In this document: one piece after another, positions 43,187 to 51,988 of the stretch | Numbering within the stretch: position 1 is the stretch's first letter | Layout: each line of letters starts with the position of its first letter | Assembly: GCA_949289045.1 (NCBI GenBank) | Contig: CASEMN010000009.1 | Span: forward strand, 1 to 64,000 | Direction of reading: 5' to 3' | Length of the DNA: 64,000 nt | Source of the DNA: an uncultured Oscillospiraceae bacterium | GTDB lineage: Bacteria > Bacillota > Clostridia > Oscillospirales > Acutalibacteraceae | Position numbers and translations under genes: made by a program | The notes under the pieces: model-generated | Told to the model about the DNA's origin: nothing | Databases searched by the model: none | Seen by the model: the letters and a program-made list of their open reading frames with translations, nothing else

Positions 43187-43546
43187 TTATCTTTTTCCCT
43201 CTGCGGCAATCTTTGCCTGAAGCTTCTGAACCTCACGGCTGAGTCTTTCAACCTCTCTTCTGGCAACCTCAACTTCCATACGTGCTCTTGCGGAATCTTC
43301 AAGATAATCCTTTATCTGGCCTCTGAGATTGTCGGCGCTTTTTTCAGCCTTTTTATACATATCACAGTATTCGAGCGCTGAAAGCACCGCCGCCTGGGTA
43401 ACGGACACCCCTGCGTTATCGTTCAAAATTTCCATCATTTTCTCATTAAGCTCATCGCCTAACGCTGCTGTATATTCAACGCTGTCATCGGTAAGAATAG
43501 AATATTCAGACCCACACACCGAAAGTTTTACTTTATTCTTTTCCAT
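43187..43546 (-). CDS. zapA: cell division protein ZapA
   Basis: 119 residues. The N-terminal domain (KVKLSVCGSEYSILTDDS) is the ZapA globular head. A long C-terminal coiled-coil follows (VEVARREVERLSREVQKLQ). ZapA bundles FtsZ filaments at the division ring. The ATG at 43546 behind GGGGTG gives the normal family length. The open frame continues upstream without a site. A TATAAT on the minus strand (complement of 43586-43591) may be its -10 box. It heads the operon with U32, dut and maf. Confidence 0.9.
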   Translation of the reverse strand: MEKNKVKLSVCGSEYSILTDDSVEYTAALGDELNEKMMEILNDNAGVSVTQAAVLSALEYCDMYKKAEKSADNLRGQIKDYLEDSARARMEVEVARREVERLSREVQKLQAKIAAEGKR

Positions 43547-43731
43547 TTTTGCACCCCATTTTTCAAAAGATGTATACTCATTGTTATTATACAATATAAA
43601 ATCGCCTTTATAAAGGCTTTTTTGCTCTATTTTACATGATAAATCCCGATTTTTGTCCGAACCTCCCATATTATGTAACAAATGCTCAATTATGTAAGAA
43701 CAATTTCGTTATATTACCACCGTCTTTATGG

Positions 43732-43760
43732 TTGAAAACATGGAGATTTTAGTATAAAAT
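43732..43760 (+). promoter_or_regulatory. probable glgP promoter
   Basis: TTGAAA (43732-43737), 17 bp, then TAAAAT (43755-43760). An alternative -10 TATAAA is shifted by two bases. Confidence 0.5.
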
Positions 43761-43815
43761 ATATAACATCTTCTGGATAAACGCACTTTTTTACATCATT
43801 TTTTGGAGGAATTGT

Positions 43816-46221
43816 ATGAATTATTCATTGACTAAAGCTCAAGTATCAGAGCTCATACAACAAAAACTTTTACATCTGTTCGGCGTCTCTGCCAAAGAGG
43901 CAAGCTATGAGCAATTTTATAAAGCCCTGGCAACTATCGTAAAAGACATGATGAACACCGGCAGAAGTGAGTTTGACAAAAAGGCAATTAACGGCAGCGG
44001 TAAACATGTATATTATCTTTGCATGGAATTCCTCATGGGCCGCTCCCTTAAAAACAATCTTTACAATTTGGGACTTACCGAAACCGCAGAAGAAGCTCTT
44101 AAAGATTTCGGAATCACCCTCGAAAATCTCTACGAAAGCGAGCCAGACGCAGGCCTCGGAAACGGCGGCCTCGGAAGACTTGCCGCCTGCTACCTTGACG
44201 GCCTTGCCTCTCAGGGCTACCGTGCAACAGGCTACTCAATTCTTTACGAGTACGGCATTTTTAAGCAGAAGATAGTTGACGGCTGGCAGACTGAGCTTCC
44301 CGACTCATGGCTTCCCGGCGGCGACATTTGGCTCGTTCCCAAAGAGGAATGTTCAATAGAAGTACGCTTCGGCGGAAAAATAAACGACGGCTGGGACGGC
44401 TCATACCACTACGTTGAGCACACGGACTACACAAGCGTTTTCGCAGTACCTAACGACATGTATGTTTCCGGTAAAGACGGAAAGGGCATAAGCGTTTTAA
44501 GACTCTGGCAGTCAAAGGCTCCCGGCTTTGACATGAACCTTTTCAATCAGGGCGACTATATGCGTGCCATGGAGCGCACTTCAATGGCCGAAGTTATAAG
44601 CAAGGTGCTGTATCCCTCAGACAATCATCCCGAGGGAAAGAGCCTGCGTCTTCGTCAGCAGTACTTCCTTGTTTCCGCTTCTGTTCAGGATATTGTTCAC
44701 CGTCATCTGCGTGAATACGGCACAATGGATAATTTTGCCGACAAAGTTGCAATCCACGTAAACGATACCCATCCCACAATGGCAATTCCGGAGCTGATGA
44801 GAATTCTTCTCGACGAGTGCGGATACGGCTGGGATGAGGCTTGGAAAGTTGTCACAAGCACAATCGCTTATACAAACCACACCGTTATGAAAGAAGCACT
44901 TGAGTGCTGGTCAGAAGACCTTATCCGCTCAATGCTTCCGAGAATTTATCAGATTACAAAGGAAATCGACAACCGCCTTAGAAAATTCATTTGGGACAGC
45001 ACAGGTAATGCCGACGCTGTTGAGAGAATGGCGGTCATTTCTAACGGAGTTGTACGCATGGCAAACCTCTGTGTAGCTTCATGCCACAGCGTAAACGGCG
45101 TTTCCGCCCTTCACAGCCAGATTCTCAAAGACTCTGTTTTCAAAGACTATTATTCTCTTTTCCCTGCTAAATTCAAAAACGTTACTAATGGTATCGCTCA
45201 CCGCCGCTGGCTCTGCCAGTCCAATCCCCGTCTTGACTCTTTCCTTTCAGAGCTTTTAAATGCTGATTTCTCACATGACGCTGCCGCTCTTTCAAAACTT
45301 GCCGCTTATAAGGATGACAAATCCGTACTCGATGAGCTTGAAAAAATAAAGACGGCTAACAAGAAAGACTTTGCAAAGCTCGTTAAAAAGACAAACGGCA
45401 TAGATATTGACCCTGAATCAATTTTTGACGTTCAGGTAAAACGTCTTCACGAGTACAAGCGTCAAAACCTTAACGCTCTTAATATTTTAGCTCAGTATCT
45501 TGCAATAAAAGCCAATCCCAACGGAAACTTTGTACCGAAAACCTATATTTTCGGCGCAAAAGCGGCTCCCGGATACTTTATGGCTAAAAAGATAATAAAC
45601 CTCATCTGCTCAATTGCCGACCTTGTAAACAACGACCCCGACATCAAGGGCAGACTCAAAGTCGTATATATGGAGGACTATAACGTAACTCTTGCCGAAA
45701 AGCTTATGCCTGCCGCCGATATAAGCGAGCAGATCTCTCTTGCAGGAACTGAGGCAAGCGGTACAGGCAACATGAAGCTTATGCTTAACGGAGCTATTAC
45801 CCTCGGTACTCTGGACGGAGCAAACGTTGAAATTCATGAGGCTGTAGGCGACGAAAACATCTTCCTCTTCGGCATGACAACTCCGGAGGCAGAAGATCTC
45901 AAACGCAGAGGCTATCATCCCGACCAGTATTATCACAACAATCCGGAGCTTCATAGAATTCTCGATATGATTAACTCTGATATTGCCGGAAAAGCGTTCC
46001 GTGAGGTAGGCTTCGCCCTTATTAACAGCGATCCCTATATGGCTCTTGCCGATTATGCCGACTACCGCCGTGTACAGGAGCACATCTCCGAAGTCTGGAA
46101 GGACAGAGAAACCTGGAACAGAATGTCACTTATGAACATTGCAGGAGCCGGCAGATTTGCAGCAGACAGAGCAGTTAAGGAATACGCAGACAACATCTGG
46201 TTCACCTCTCCCGTAGAATAA
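43816..46221 (+). CDS. glgP: glycogen/maltodextrin phosphorylase
   Basis: Releases glucose 1-phosphate from alpha-1,4-glucan ends. 801 residues. EPDAGLGNGGLGRLAACYLD and HVNDTHPT in the N-terminal half and the PLP-binding block EASGTGNMKLMLNG with its lysine in the C-terminal half are exact family signatures. VKRLHEYKRQNLN is also present. It lies ahead of a GH13 alpha-glucan hydrolase on the same strand, consistent with storage or dietary glucan breakdown. The ATG follows GGAGG. Confidence 0.96.
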   Translation: MNYSLTKAQVSELIQQKLLHLFGVSAKEASYEQFYKALATIVKDMMNTGRSEFDKKAINGSGKHVYYLCMEFLMGRSLKNNLYNLGLTETAEEALKDFGITLENLYESEPDAGLGNGGLGRLAACYLDGLASQGYRATGYSILYEYGIFKQKIVDGWQTELPDSWLPGGDIWLVPKEECSIEVRFGGKINDGWDGSYHYVEHTDYTSVFAVPNDMYVSGKDGKGISVLRLWQSKAPGFDMNLFNQGDYMRAMERTSMAEVISKVLYPSDNHPEGKSLRLRQQYFLVSASVQDIVHRHLREYGTMDNFADKVAIHVNDTHPTMAIPELMRILLDECGYGWDEAWKVVTSTIAYTNHTVMKEALECWSEDLIRSMLPRIYQITKEIDNRLRKFIWDSTGNADAVERMAVISNGVVRMANLCVASCHSVNGVSALHSQILKDSVFKDYYSLFPAKFKNVTNGIAHRRWLCQSNPRLDSFLSELLNADFSHDAAALSKLAAYKDDKSVLDELEKIKTANKKDFAKLVKKTNGIDIDPESIFDVQVKRLHEYKRQNLNALNILAQYLAIKANPNGNFVPKTYIFGAKAAPGYFMAKKIINLICSIADLVNNDPDIKGRLKVVYMEDYNVTLAEKLMPAADISEQISLAGTEASGTGNMKLMLNGAITLGTLDGANVEIHEAVGDENIFLFGMTTPEAEDLKRRGYHPDQYYHNNPELHRILDMINSDIAGKAFREVGFALINSDPYMALADYADYRRVQEHISEVWKDRETWNRMSLMNIAGAGRFAADRAVKEYADNIWFTSPVE

Positions 46222-46267
46222 AAATTTTTATTCTGAATCGGTTTTACAGTTTACAAAATCTTCACCG

Positions 46268-46296
46268 CTGACAGAAAAGCGGATTTATGGTAAAAT
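46268..46296 (+). promoter_or_regulatory. possible promoter of the GH13 gene
   Basis: CTGACA (46268-46273), 17 bp, then TAAAAT (46291-46296). It lies just upstream of a terminator-like hairpin, so the hairpin may be in the leader RNA. Confidence 0.45.
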
Positions 46297-46303
46297 AATT
46301 TTT

Positions 46304-46341
46304 AAGGGGGGCGAAGCTTCACGGCTTAGCCCCTTATTTTT
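46304..46341 (+). terminator. hairpin with T-run between glgP and the GH13 gene
   Basis: AAGGGG..GC.AAGC (about 46304-46317) pairs with GGCTTAGCCCCTT (46323-46335), followed by ATTTTT. It is either the glgP terminator or an attenuator for the next gene. Confidence 0.65.
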
Positions 46342-46358
46342 GACAACAGGTGATTTTA

Positions 46359-48269
46359 ATGAGCAATATCCCCTTTAATTCCCGTGATATAACCTATAAA
46401 TATCCTTTAGGAGCCGTAAGCGGCGGCACTGAAATAACTCTGCGGATAAATCTGCCCAGATATTTGCAGTGCAGCTATGCTTTTCTTGTTATTCACAGAG
46501 ATGACCTGTATCAGCCCCACTGTATTCAAATGGAGTGGAACGGCATGGACGGCGACGACCATGAGTGGTGGAAAACAGTTTACACTCTTCCCGAAACTCC
46601 CGGACTTTACTGGTATCACTTTGAATATGAAACTCCCTACGGCAGAAGCTGCATTTTCAACGGCGGAAACGGTATAGGCAGAATTGGTGGAGTAAGCGCA
46701 GATTTTCAGCTGACGGTTTATTCAAAGGATTTCACCGTACCCCAATGGCTCAAAGGCGGCATTATTTATCAGATTTTCCCTGACAGATTTGCAAAATCCG
46801 GCAATGGCGTAACCAACACACCTTCAAACAAAATTATGCATAGCCGCTGGGGAGACGAGCCATACTGGAAGCCCAATGAACACGGTAAAATTTTAAACAA
46901 CGACTTTTTCGGCGGAAATCTCAAAGGAATTGAAGAGCATCTTTACAGATTAAAGGAACTGGGAGTCACCTGTCTTTACCTTAATCCGATTTTTGAGGCG
47001 TTCTCTAATCATCGCTACGATACCGGCGACTATTCGAAAATAGATCCCCTTCTCGGCAGCGAAGAGGACTTTAAAAGTCTCTGCAAAGCCGCAGAAAAAC
47101 TCGGAATTAAAATAATTCTCGACGGCGTTTTCAGCCATACGGGAGATGACAGCATCTATTTTAATAAATACGGTCATTACGGAGAAAGCGGAGCTTATCG
47201 AGACAAAAACAGTCCTTATTATCAGTGGTATAAATTTAAAATCTGGCCTAACGACTACCAGTCCTGGTGGGGAATTGAAACCCTTCCCGAAGTAAAAGAG
47301 GAATGTCCCGATTTCATTAATTTCATAACCGGGGAAAACGGCATTGCCCGCAAATGGCTTCGCCTCGGTGCCTCAGGCTGGCGCCTTGACGTTGCCGACG
47401 AGCTGCCGGATATCTTTCTTGATTCTCTTCGCAAAGCAGTTAAAGAAGAAAAAAGCGACGCCTTAGTTTTAGGCGAAGTGTGGGAAGATGCTTCAAACAA
47501 GTATGCCTATTCCAGCCGCAGGAGATATCTCTTAGGTCAGCAGCTTGACAGCGTTATGAACTATCCCTTTGCTGCCGCCATACTTCACTATCTCAGAAGC
47601 GGCAACGCCGACCTTTTTGCCCAGTCGGTTATGACTATCCTTGAAAACTATCCTCCTCAGGTTATAAATATCCTTATGAACCATATAGGCACCCATGACA
47701 CCGTCAGAGCTATCACTCTCCTCGCCGGAGAACAGTGCAGAAGCGGAGACAGACAGTGGCAGAGCGGAAGAAAGCTTTCTGAGCCTCAGTATGAACAGGG
47801 TATCCGCCTTATGAAAATGGCTTCGGCAATTCAGTACACTCTCCCCGGTGTTCCGTCCCTTTACTACGGCGACGAAGCCGGCATGGAAGGATATCAGGAC
47901 CCATTCAACAGGGGCTGCTATCCCTGGGGAAAAGAAAATCAGGAGCTTCTCAATTGGTATAAGCTTTTAGGAAAAATCAGAAATACCTGTCCCGCTCTAA
48001 AAGACGGCAGTTTCGACTCTATTTCATCGGGAAACAAATGCGTAGCTTTCTCAAGAGAGAAAGACGGAAACGGCATTTTGACAATTGTAAACCGCAACGA
48101 CTACACCCTTAATTTCATATTTCCACCTCAGTGGCAGTGCAGCGAATGCCTTACGGGAATTGAGGCTCAGTATAACTACATCGATATGCCGCCTATGAGC
48201 GCTGCTATTTTAGGTAAAGGCGAATGGGTGGAAAAGCTTGCCGAAGAGCTTTGCAAAAAAGAAAAATAG
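46359..48269 (+). CDS. GH13 alpha-glucan hydrolase (neopullulanase/maltodextrinase-like)
   Basis: 636-residue GH13 enzyme with an N-terminal beta-sandwich (about 1-125), a (beta/alpha)8 barrel and a C-terminal beta domain. Barrel motifs are IIYQIFPDRF, DGVFSHTGDDS, GWRLDVADEL (nucleophile Asp), LGEVWED (acid Glu) and NHIGTHDT (transition-state Asp). No signal peptide, so it acts on imported dextrins or glycogen, next to glgP. The ATG at 46359 sits 9 nt after AGG. An in-frame GTG at 46350 overlaps the site. The exact subfamily is uncertain. Confidence 0.85.
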   Translation: MSNIPFNSRDITYKYPLGAVSGGTEITLRINLPRYLQCSYAFLVIHRDDLYQPHCIQMEWNGMDGDDHEWWKTVYTLPETPGLYWYHFEYETPYGRSCIFNGGNGIGRIGGVSADFQLTVYSKDFTVPQWLKGGIIYQIFPDRFAKSGNGVTNTPSNKIMHSRWGDEPYWKPNEHGKILNNDFFGGNLKGIEEHLYRLKELGVTCLYLNPIFEAFSNHRYDTGDYSKIDPLLGSEEDFKSLCKAAEKLGIKIILDGVFSHTGDDSIYFNKYGHYGESGAYRDKNSPYYQWYKFKIWPNDYQSWWGIETLPEVKEECPDFINFITGENGIARKWLRLGASGWRLDVADELPDIFLDSLRKAVKEEKSDALVLGEVWEDASNKYAYSSRRRYLLGQQLDSVMNYPFAAAILHYLRSGNADLFAQSVMTILENYPPQVINILMNHIGTHDTVRAITLLAGEQCRSGDRQWQSGRKLSEPQYEQGIRLMKMASAIQYTLPGVPSLYYGDEAGMEGYQDPFNRGCYPWGKENQELLNWYKLLGKIRNTCPALKDGSFDSISSGNKCVAFSREKDGNGILTIVNRNDYTLNFIFPPQWQCSECLTGIEAQYNYIDMPPMSAAILGKGEWVEKLAEELCKKEK

Positions 48270-48293
48270 TAATAAATTTAAAAAATTTTCTTT

Positions 48294-48332
48294 GTTACCC
48301 GGGGTAACCTATTGCTTGTTACCTTGGGTAAT
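48294..48332. promoter_or_regulatory. two tandem MerR-type palindromes
   Basis: GTTACCCGGGGTAAC (48294-48308, perfect) and GTTACCTTGGGTAAT (48318-48332) are spaced 24 bp start to start. The second lies exactly in the promoter spacer. Confidence 0.75.
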
Positions 48333-48342
48333 GTGCTATCTT
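48312..48342 (+). promoter_or_regulatory. MerR-type promoter with 19-bp spacer
   Basis: TTGCTT (48312-48317), a 19-bp spacer filled by the palindrome, then TATCTT (48337-48342). A 19-bp spacer is the hallmark of promoters activated by MerR-family proteins through DNA untwisting. Confidence 0.7.
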
Positions 48343-48363
48343 GACCTCAAGGAGGTGAAATCT

Positions 48364-49104
48364 ATGTCTAAATATTCAAGCGGGGAAATCGCCGCAATAT
48401 GTGGTGTCTCAGTTCGCACGGTTCAGTTTTACGACCGTCAGAACATTCTTAAGCCCTCCGAAATTTCAGATGGAGGCAGACGGCTCTATACCGTAGAGGA
48501 CGTTAAAAAGCTTAGACTCATATGCATGTTCCGTTCCCTCGGTCTTTCTCTGGGCTGCATAAAGGAGATTTCTGAGCATGAAAGTGCAAATGAAATCCTC
48601 CTTACTCTTTTAGAAGAGCACGAAAAATCCATAAACGGAGAAATCGCCGTCCTTCAAAAGCAGAGAGATGCAGTAACATCCGTCAAAGAAGATATCCGCA
48701 CCTATGGCTTTCTCACCGTAAATTCTTCCGTTGACATAGAGCACAGAATGAAAAGCAAGAAATCTTTGAAAAAACTGCACGCAGTGATTTTGACTATCGG
48801 TATAGTCATGGATGTTCTGGAAATAATAGGCCTCATTCACTGGATCAGAACAGGTGATTTTGTACCCTTTGCGGTGCTCTTTCTCATTGTCATAGCCTTG
48901 GGAATAATTCTTACGGCTCTATACTACAAAGGCGTAGTATATATCTGCCCTCACTGCAAAGAAGTGTTCAGGCCCTCTCTTAAAACCTTTCTTTTTTCCC
49001 CTCATACACCTAAAACACGAAAGCTCACCTGTCCAAAATGCGGCGTTAAGGATTTCTGCGTAGAGACAAGCGCCAAAGACGAAGCTTTCGACGACAAAGT
49101 CTAA
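48364..49104 (+). CDS. MerR-family regulator with membrane and zinc-ribbon domains
   Basis: 246 residues. The winged-helix MerR domain (about 1-70) has SSGEIAAICGVSVRTVQFYD and DGGRRLYTVEDV. The dimerisation helix region runs to about 120. Two hydrophobic segments lie near 140-160 and 168-188. The C-terminus has two Cys pairs (CPHC and CPKC) forming a zinc ribbon. MerR proteins rarely carry membrane helices, so it may sense an envelope signal. The ATG follows AAGGAGGTGA. Long frames upstream into the GH13 gene are rejected. It appears to control its own promoter. Confidence 0.82.
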   Translation: MSKYSSGEIAAICGVSVRTVQFYDRQNILKPSEISDGGRRLYTVEDVKKLRLICMFRSLGLSLGCIKEISEHESANEILLTLLEEHEKSINGEIAVLQKQRDAVTSVKEDIRTYGFLTVNSSVDIEHRMKSKKSLKKLHAVILTIGIVMDVLEIIGLIHWIRTGDFVPFAVLFLIVIALGIILTALYYKGVVYICPHCKEVFRPSLKTFLFSPHTPKTRKLTCPKCGVKDFCVETSAKDEAFDDKV

Positions 49105-49111
49105 ATGCATC

Positions 49112-49163
49112 AAAAACAGCGTCCCCTCAAACGGATTCCTCCGTAGGGGACGCTGTTTTATTC
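49112..49163 (+). terminator. merR-type gene terminator
   Basis: AAAACAGCGTCCCCT (49113-49127) pairs with AGGGGACGCTGTTTT (49145-49159) in a perfect 15-bp stem. Confidence 0.85.
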
Positions 49164-49196
49164 GGCGTAGTTTATTTTAATAAATGACAGCTACAA

Positions 49197-49970
49197 TCAG
49201 ATGTTGGGCATATTTGCGCTGGGCATCATTAGAATTTTGCCCGTACCTCTGTAAACGTTTACAAGGCCTTCGCCGGAAGCCGCTGAACCAATAAGTGTTT
49301 TGCCTGAACGCTCAACGGTGAAATTAAGTCCTGCACTCCATGCAAGAGCAAGATTTCCGTCAATTTTTACTACATCATTTTCAAGAGTTATCTCAATAAG
49401 CTCCTCTTTCGGGCAGTCAGATTCAATGCAGAATACTCCGTTTCCGTTAAGGCTCAGGTTAAAAAGTCCCTCATTTCCTGCAACAGCCGAGGAAAGATTA
49501 TTTCTCATAACCGTTTTATGCTTGAGATTTGAATCACAGGCAAGGAAAAGTCCGTCATCAAGAACTACGCTTCCGCCCCATTCGGCAGTATCGAGGAGAA
49601 TAAGATGTTTGTATGTAGGCTCAAGAACCAATGTGCCGTTGCCCTTATATTCAGGCTTTATAGCTGATTCCTTGGTAACAGCTCCTCTGAACGCTTTTGA
49701 CAGCAAATCTCCTGCACTTTTGATACCGGTAGTTGCGTTTACATTTCCCACTGACCACTGCATTGCTCCTGCTTGTACAGTAACGCTTGCAACAGATACA
49801 TTGCAGATAAGCTGACGCTTTCTGATGTTCATTTTTGAAGAAAAATAAGCGGTTACGGCTCCACCGGGCATAACGCTCAAATCACGCTGCCATTCGGCAA
49901 TGGCAAACGGTCCTTTTTGGTCGATGATTTTAACATCGTCGTTGTCCGTAAAATTTGAAATTCTGTACAC
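49197..49970 (-). CDS. AIM24/TIGR00266-like protein
   Basis: About 257 residues of beta-rich sequence with the repeated Gly-rich pattern of the AIM24 family (AVAGNEGLFNLSLNGNG, GSAASGEGLVNVYRGTG). The cytosolic bacterial function is unknown. The start is uncertain: AAAGGA abuts an ATG at 49979, while the GTG at 49970 lies 9 nt after it and is preferred. It is followed by no clear operon partner. The endonuclease-fold gene ends 15 bp from the 3' side of its upstream region but reads toward it on the same strand. Confidence 0.7.
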   Translation of the reverse strand: MYRISNFTDNDDVKIIDQKGPFAIAEWQRDLSVMPGGAVTAYFSSKMNIRKRQLICNVSVASVTVQAGAMQWSVGNVNATTGIKSAGDLLSKAFRGAVTKESAIKPEYKGNGTLVLEPTYKHLILLDTAEWGGSVVLDDGLFLACDSNLKHKTVMRNNLSSAVAGNEGLFNLSLNGNGVFCIESDCPKEELIEITLENDVVKIDGNLALAWSAGLNFTVERSGKTLIGSAASGEGLVNVYRGTGKILMMPSANMPNI

Positions 49971-50003
49971 TTTAATCATTCCTTTCAAGAATATATATTA
50001 AAT

Positions 50004-50918
50004 TTATTTTAAATTAAGACTTACAGAAAGCGGAAAATGATCGCTGGGATAAACTCCGTCATAGGTGGTCTGTACGACTTTATATTCGTTTACAGTAAAT
50101 CCACTTTTTGAAACCATTACATAATCTATGCAGTCGTTATCCAGTGCTTTTCCCCAGTTCTGGTAAGTGGCGCTTGTCATTGTCTTTTCAGTCAGGTATT
50201 TAGTATCGCTGAAATTTTCCACAGCGCTGCGATAAGTTTCGGAATCCTCTTCCGCATTAAAATCTCCCATAAGCACAGAGGGCATACCGCCGAATTGCTC
50301 AATTTTATCAAGCACAACCTTTATTCCGTTAATACGGGCTTCCTCACTTATATGGTCAAGATGAGTATTGAATACCGCAAACTGTTTACCGCTTTCTTTT
50401 TCCTCCAAAACAACATAACTGCAAATGCGGTAACAGGCGGAGCCCCAGTCTATGCTCATTTCATCGGGAGTTTCCGAAAGCCAGAAGGAGCCTTTATCTA
50501 TGAGGGTATACAAATCTTTTCTGTAAAAAACGGGACAGCCTTCGGCATTTTTGGAGTCATCACGGTATGTAATTACGCTGTCATATTCCGGAAGCGATTC
50601 GCACAAATAGGGATACTGATATTTTGTACACTCCTGAAAACCGATAATTCCAGGGTATTCAGACTGAATATTTTTCATAATAAGATCCGCACGATAAAAC
50701 CAGCTTTTCTTACCTAAATCAGAAGTGTTCTTACAGCGTAGATTGCAGCTCATTACCCGGATTTCACCGTCTTTAAGTTCGCTGCCTGCGACGGACACCT
50801 CCATTTGAGAAGATTTATAATGAGGATAGTAAAGCATGTAAGTACCTCCGATTGCTAAGAGAACTACTAAAACAATTGCAAGGATACTAAATAAGATAAT
50901 TTTAACAGATTTTTTCAT
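50004..50918 (-). CDS. membrane-anchored endonuclease/exonuclease/phosphatase-fold protein
   Basis: 304 residues. A signal anchor spans about 5-27. The catalytic domain shows the EEP blocks: MSCNLRC, GFQECTKYQ (metal Glu), NTHLDH, MGDFNAEED and the final SDHFPLSV with the catalytic Asp-His. It probably acts outside the cell on phosphodiesters: DNA, lipid or sugar phosphates are possible. The ATG at 50918 follows GAGAGGTGA. The in-frame ATG at 50948 has no site. On the minus strand it precedes the AIM24-like gene by about 30 bp, so they may share a transcript. Confidence 0.82.
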   Translation of the reverse strand: MKKSVKIILFSILAIVLVVLLAIGGTYMLYYPHYKSSQMEVSVAGSELKDGEIRVMSCNLRCKNTSDLGKKSWFYRADLIMKNIQSEYPGIIGFQECTKYQYPYLCESLPEYDSVITYRDDSKNAEGCPVFYRKDLYTLIDKGSFWLSETPDEMSIDWGSACYRICSYVVLEEKESGKQFAVFNTHLDHISEEARINGIKVVLDKIEQFGGMPSVLMGDFNAEEDSETYRSAVENFSDTKYLTEKTMTSATYQNWGKALDNDCIDYVMVSKSGFTVNEYKVVQTTYDGVYPSDHFPLSVSLNLK

Positions 50919-50997
50919 TTGATCACCTCTCTTTTGAGTATATATCACAATTCCATCAAAAGGTCAACGGATTTTGGGAAATATTGATAAAAAAATT

Positions 50998-51022
50998 AAG
51001 GACGGCAAAAGCCGTCCTTTTT
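50998..51022. terminator. arg operon terminator
   Basis: AAGGACGGC (50998-51006) and GCCGTCCTT (51011-51019) with an AAAA loop. T-runs on both sides. It ends the argF transcript on the minus strand. Confidence 0.85.
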
Positions 51023-51064
51023 TGATTGTATAATTGTATAAATATAAAGCTGTTAAAGTTTTAC

Positions 51065-51973
51065 TCAGTCTTCCATGAGCTTTACGAGAACAGCTTTCTG
51101 TGCGTGGAGTCTGTTTTCTGCCTCGTCGAAAATCTCATCTGCATGAGCTTCAAATACCTCGGCGGTGATTTCCTCGCCTCTGTGAGCCGGAAGGCAGTGC
51201 TGAACCATACAGTCGTCCTTTGCAACGGCCAGAAGCTCATCGTTTACCTGATAAATTCCCTCAAAAGCCTTGCGGCGCTGCTGTGCTTCGCCCTCCTGAC
51301 CCATTGATGACCAGACATCTGTAAAGATAACGTCTGCATCCTTTGCTGCCTCTTTGGGATCACGGCAAAGAGTAAATTTACCGGTGGGAACGGCGTAATT
51401 AAGCACGTCCTCATGGGGCTCATAGCCCTCAGGGCAGGCAACGCTGACAGTCATGCCCATTTTAAGTCCGCCTACAATAAGGGAGTTCGCCATATTGTTT
51501 CCATCACCTATATAGCACATTTTAAGTCCTTCAAGTTTACCCTTGTGCTCTCTTACAGTGAGAAGATCGGCAAGAACCTGGCAGGGATGGCAGAAATCAG
51601 TAAGACCGTTAATAACAGGGATGGAGCCGTATTTTGCAAGGCTCTCCACCTCACTCTGTTCAAAGGTTCTTATCATAATACCGTCAATATACCTTGAAAG
51701 TACCCTTGCTGTATCCTCAACGGGTTCTCCGCGGCCTATCTGCAAATCGGAGGCACTGAGAAAAAGTGCATATCCGCCAAGCTGATACATACCTGTTTCA
51801 AATGAAACACGGGTTCTCGTGGATGCTTTTTGGAAAATCATACCTAAAGTTTTGCCCTCAAGGCGATGGTGCTTGATGCCGTTTTTCTGCTCGTATTTGA
51901 GCTGGTCGGCAAGATTCAAAAGCTCGGTTATTTCCTCTGTTGTAAGATCGAGCATTTTAAGAAGATGCTTCAT
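51065..51973 (-). CDS. argF: ornithine carbamoyltransferase
   Basis: Joins ornithine and carbamoyl phosphate to give citrulline. 302 residues. The carbamoyl-phosphate loop is KASTRTRVSFE. Ornithine binding is seen in the Asp/Ser-rich VWSSMGQE block, and catalysis in HCLPAHRGEEI. MKHLLKMLDL starts the protein. Last gene of the arginine operon, 15 bp after argD, followed by a terminator. Ornithine made by ArgJ feeds it, and ArgG/ArgH finish the pathway. Confidence 0.95.
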   Translation of the reverse strand: MKHLLKMLDLTTEEITELLNLADQLKYEQKNGIKHHRLEGKTLGMIFQKASTRTRVSFETGMYQLGGYALFLSASDLQIGRGEPVEDTARVLSRYIDGIMIRTFEQSEVESLAKYGSIPVINGLTDFCHPCQVLADLLTVREHKGKLEGLKMCYIGDGNNMANSLIVGGLKMGMTVSVACPEGYEPHEDVLNYAVPTGKFTLCRDPKEAAKDADVIFTDVWSSMGQEGEAQQRRKAFEGIYQVNDELLAVAKDDCMVQHCLPAHRGEEITAEVFEAHADEIFDEAENRLHAQKAVLVKLMED

Positions 51974-51988
51974 TTTAAATCAGTCCTT

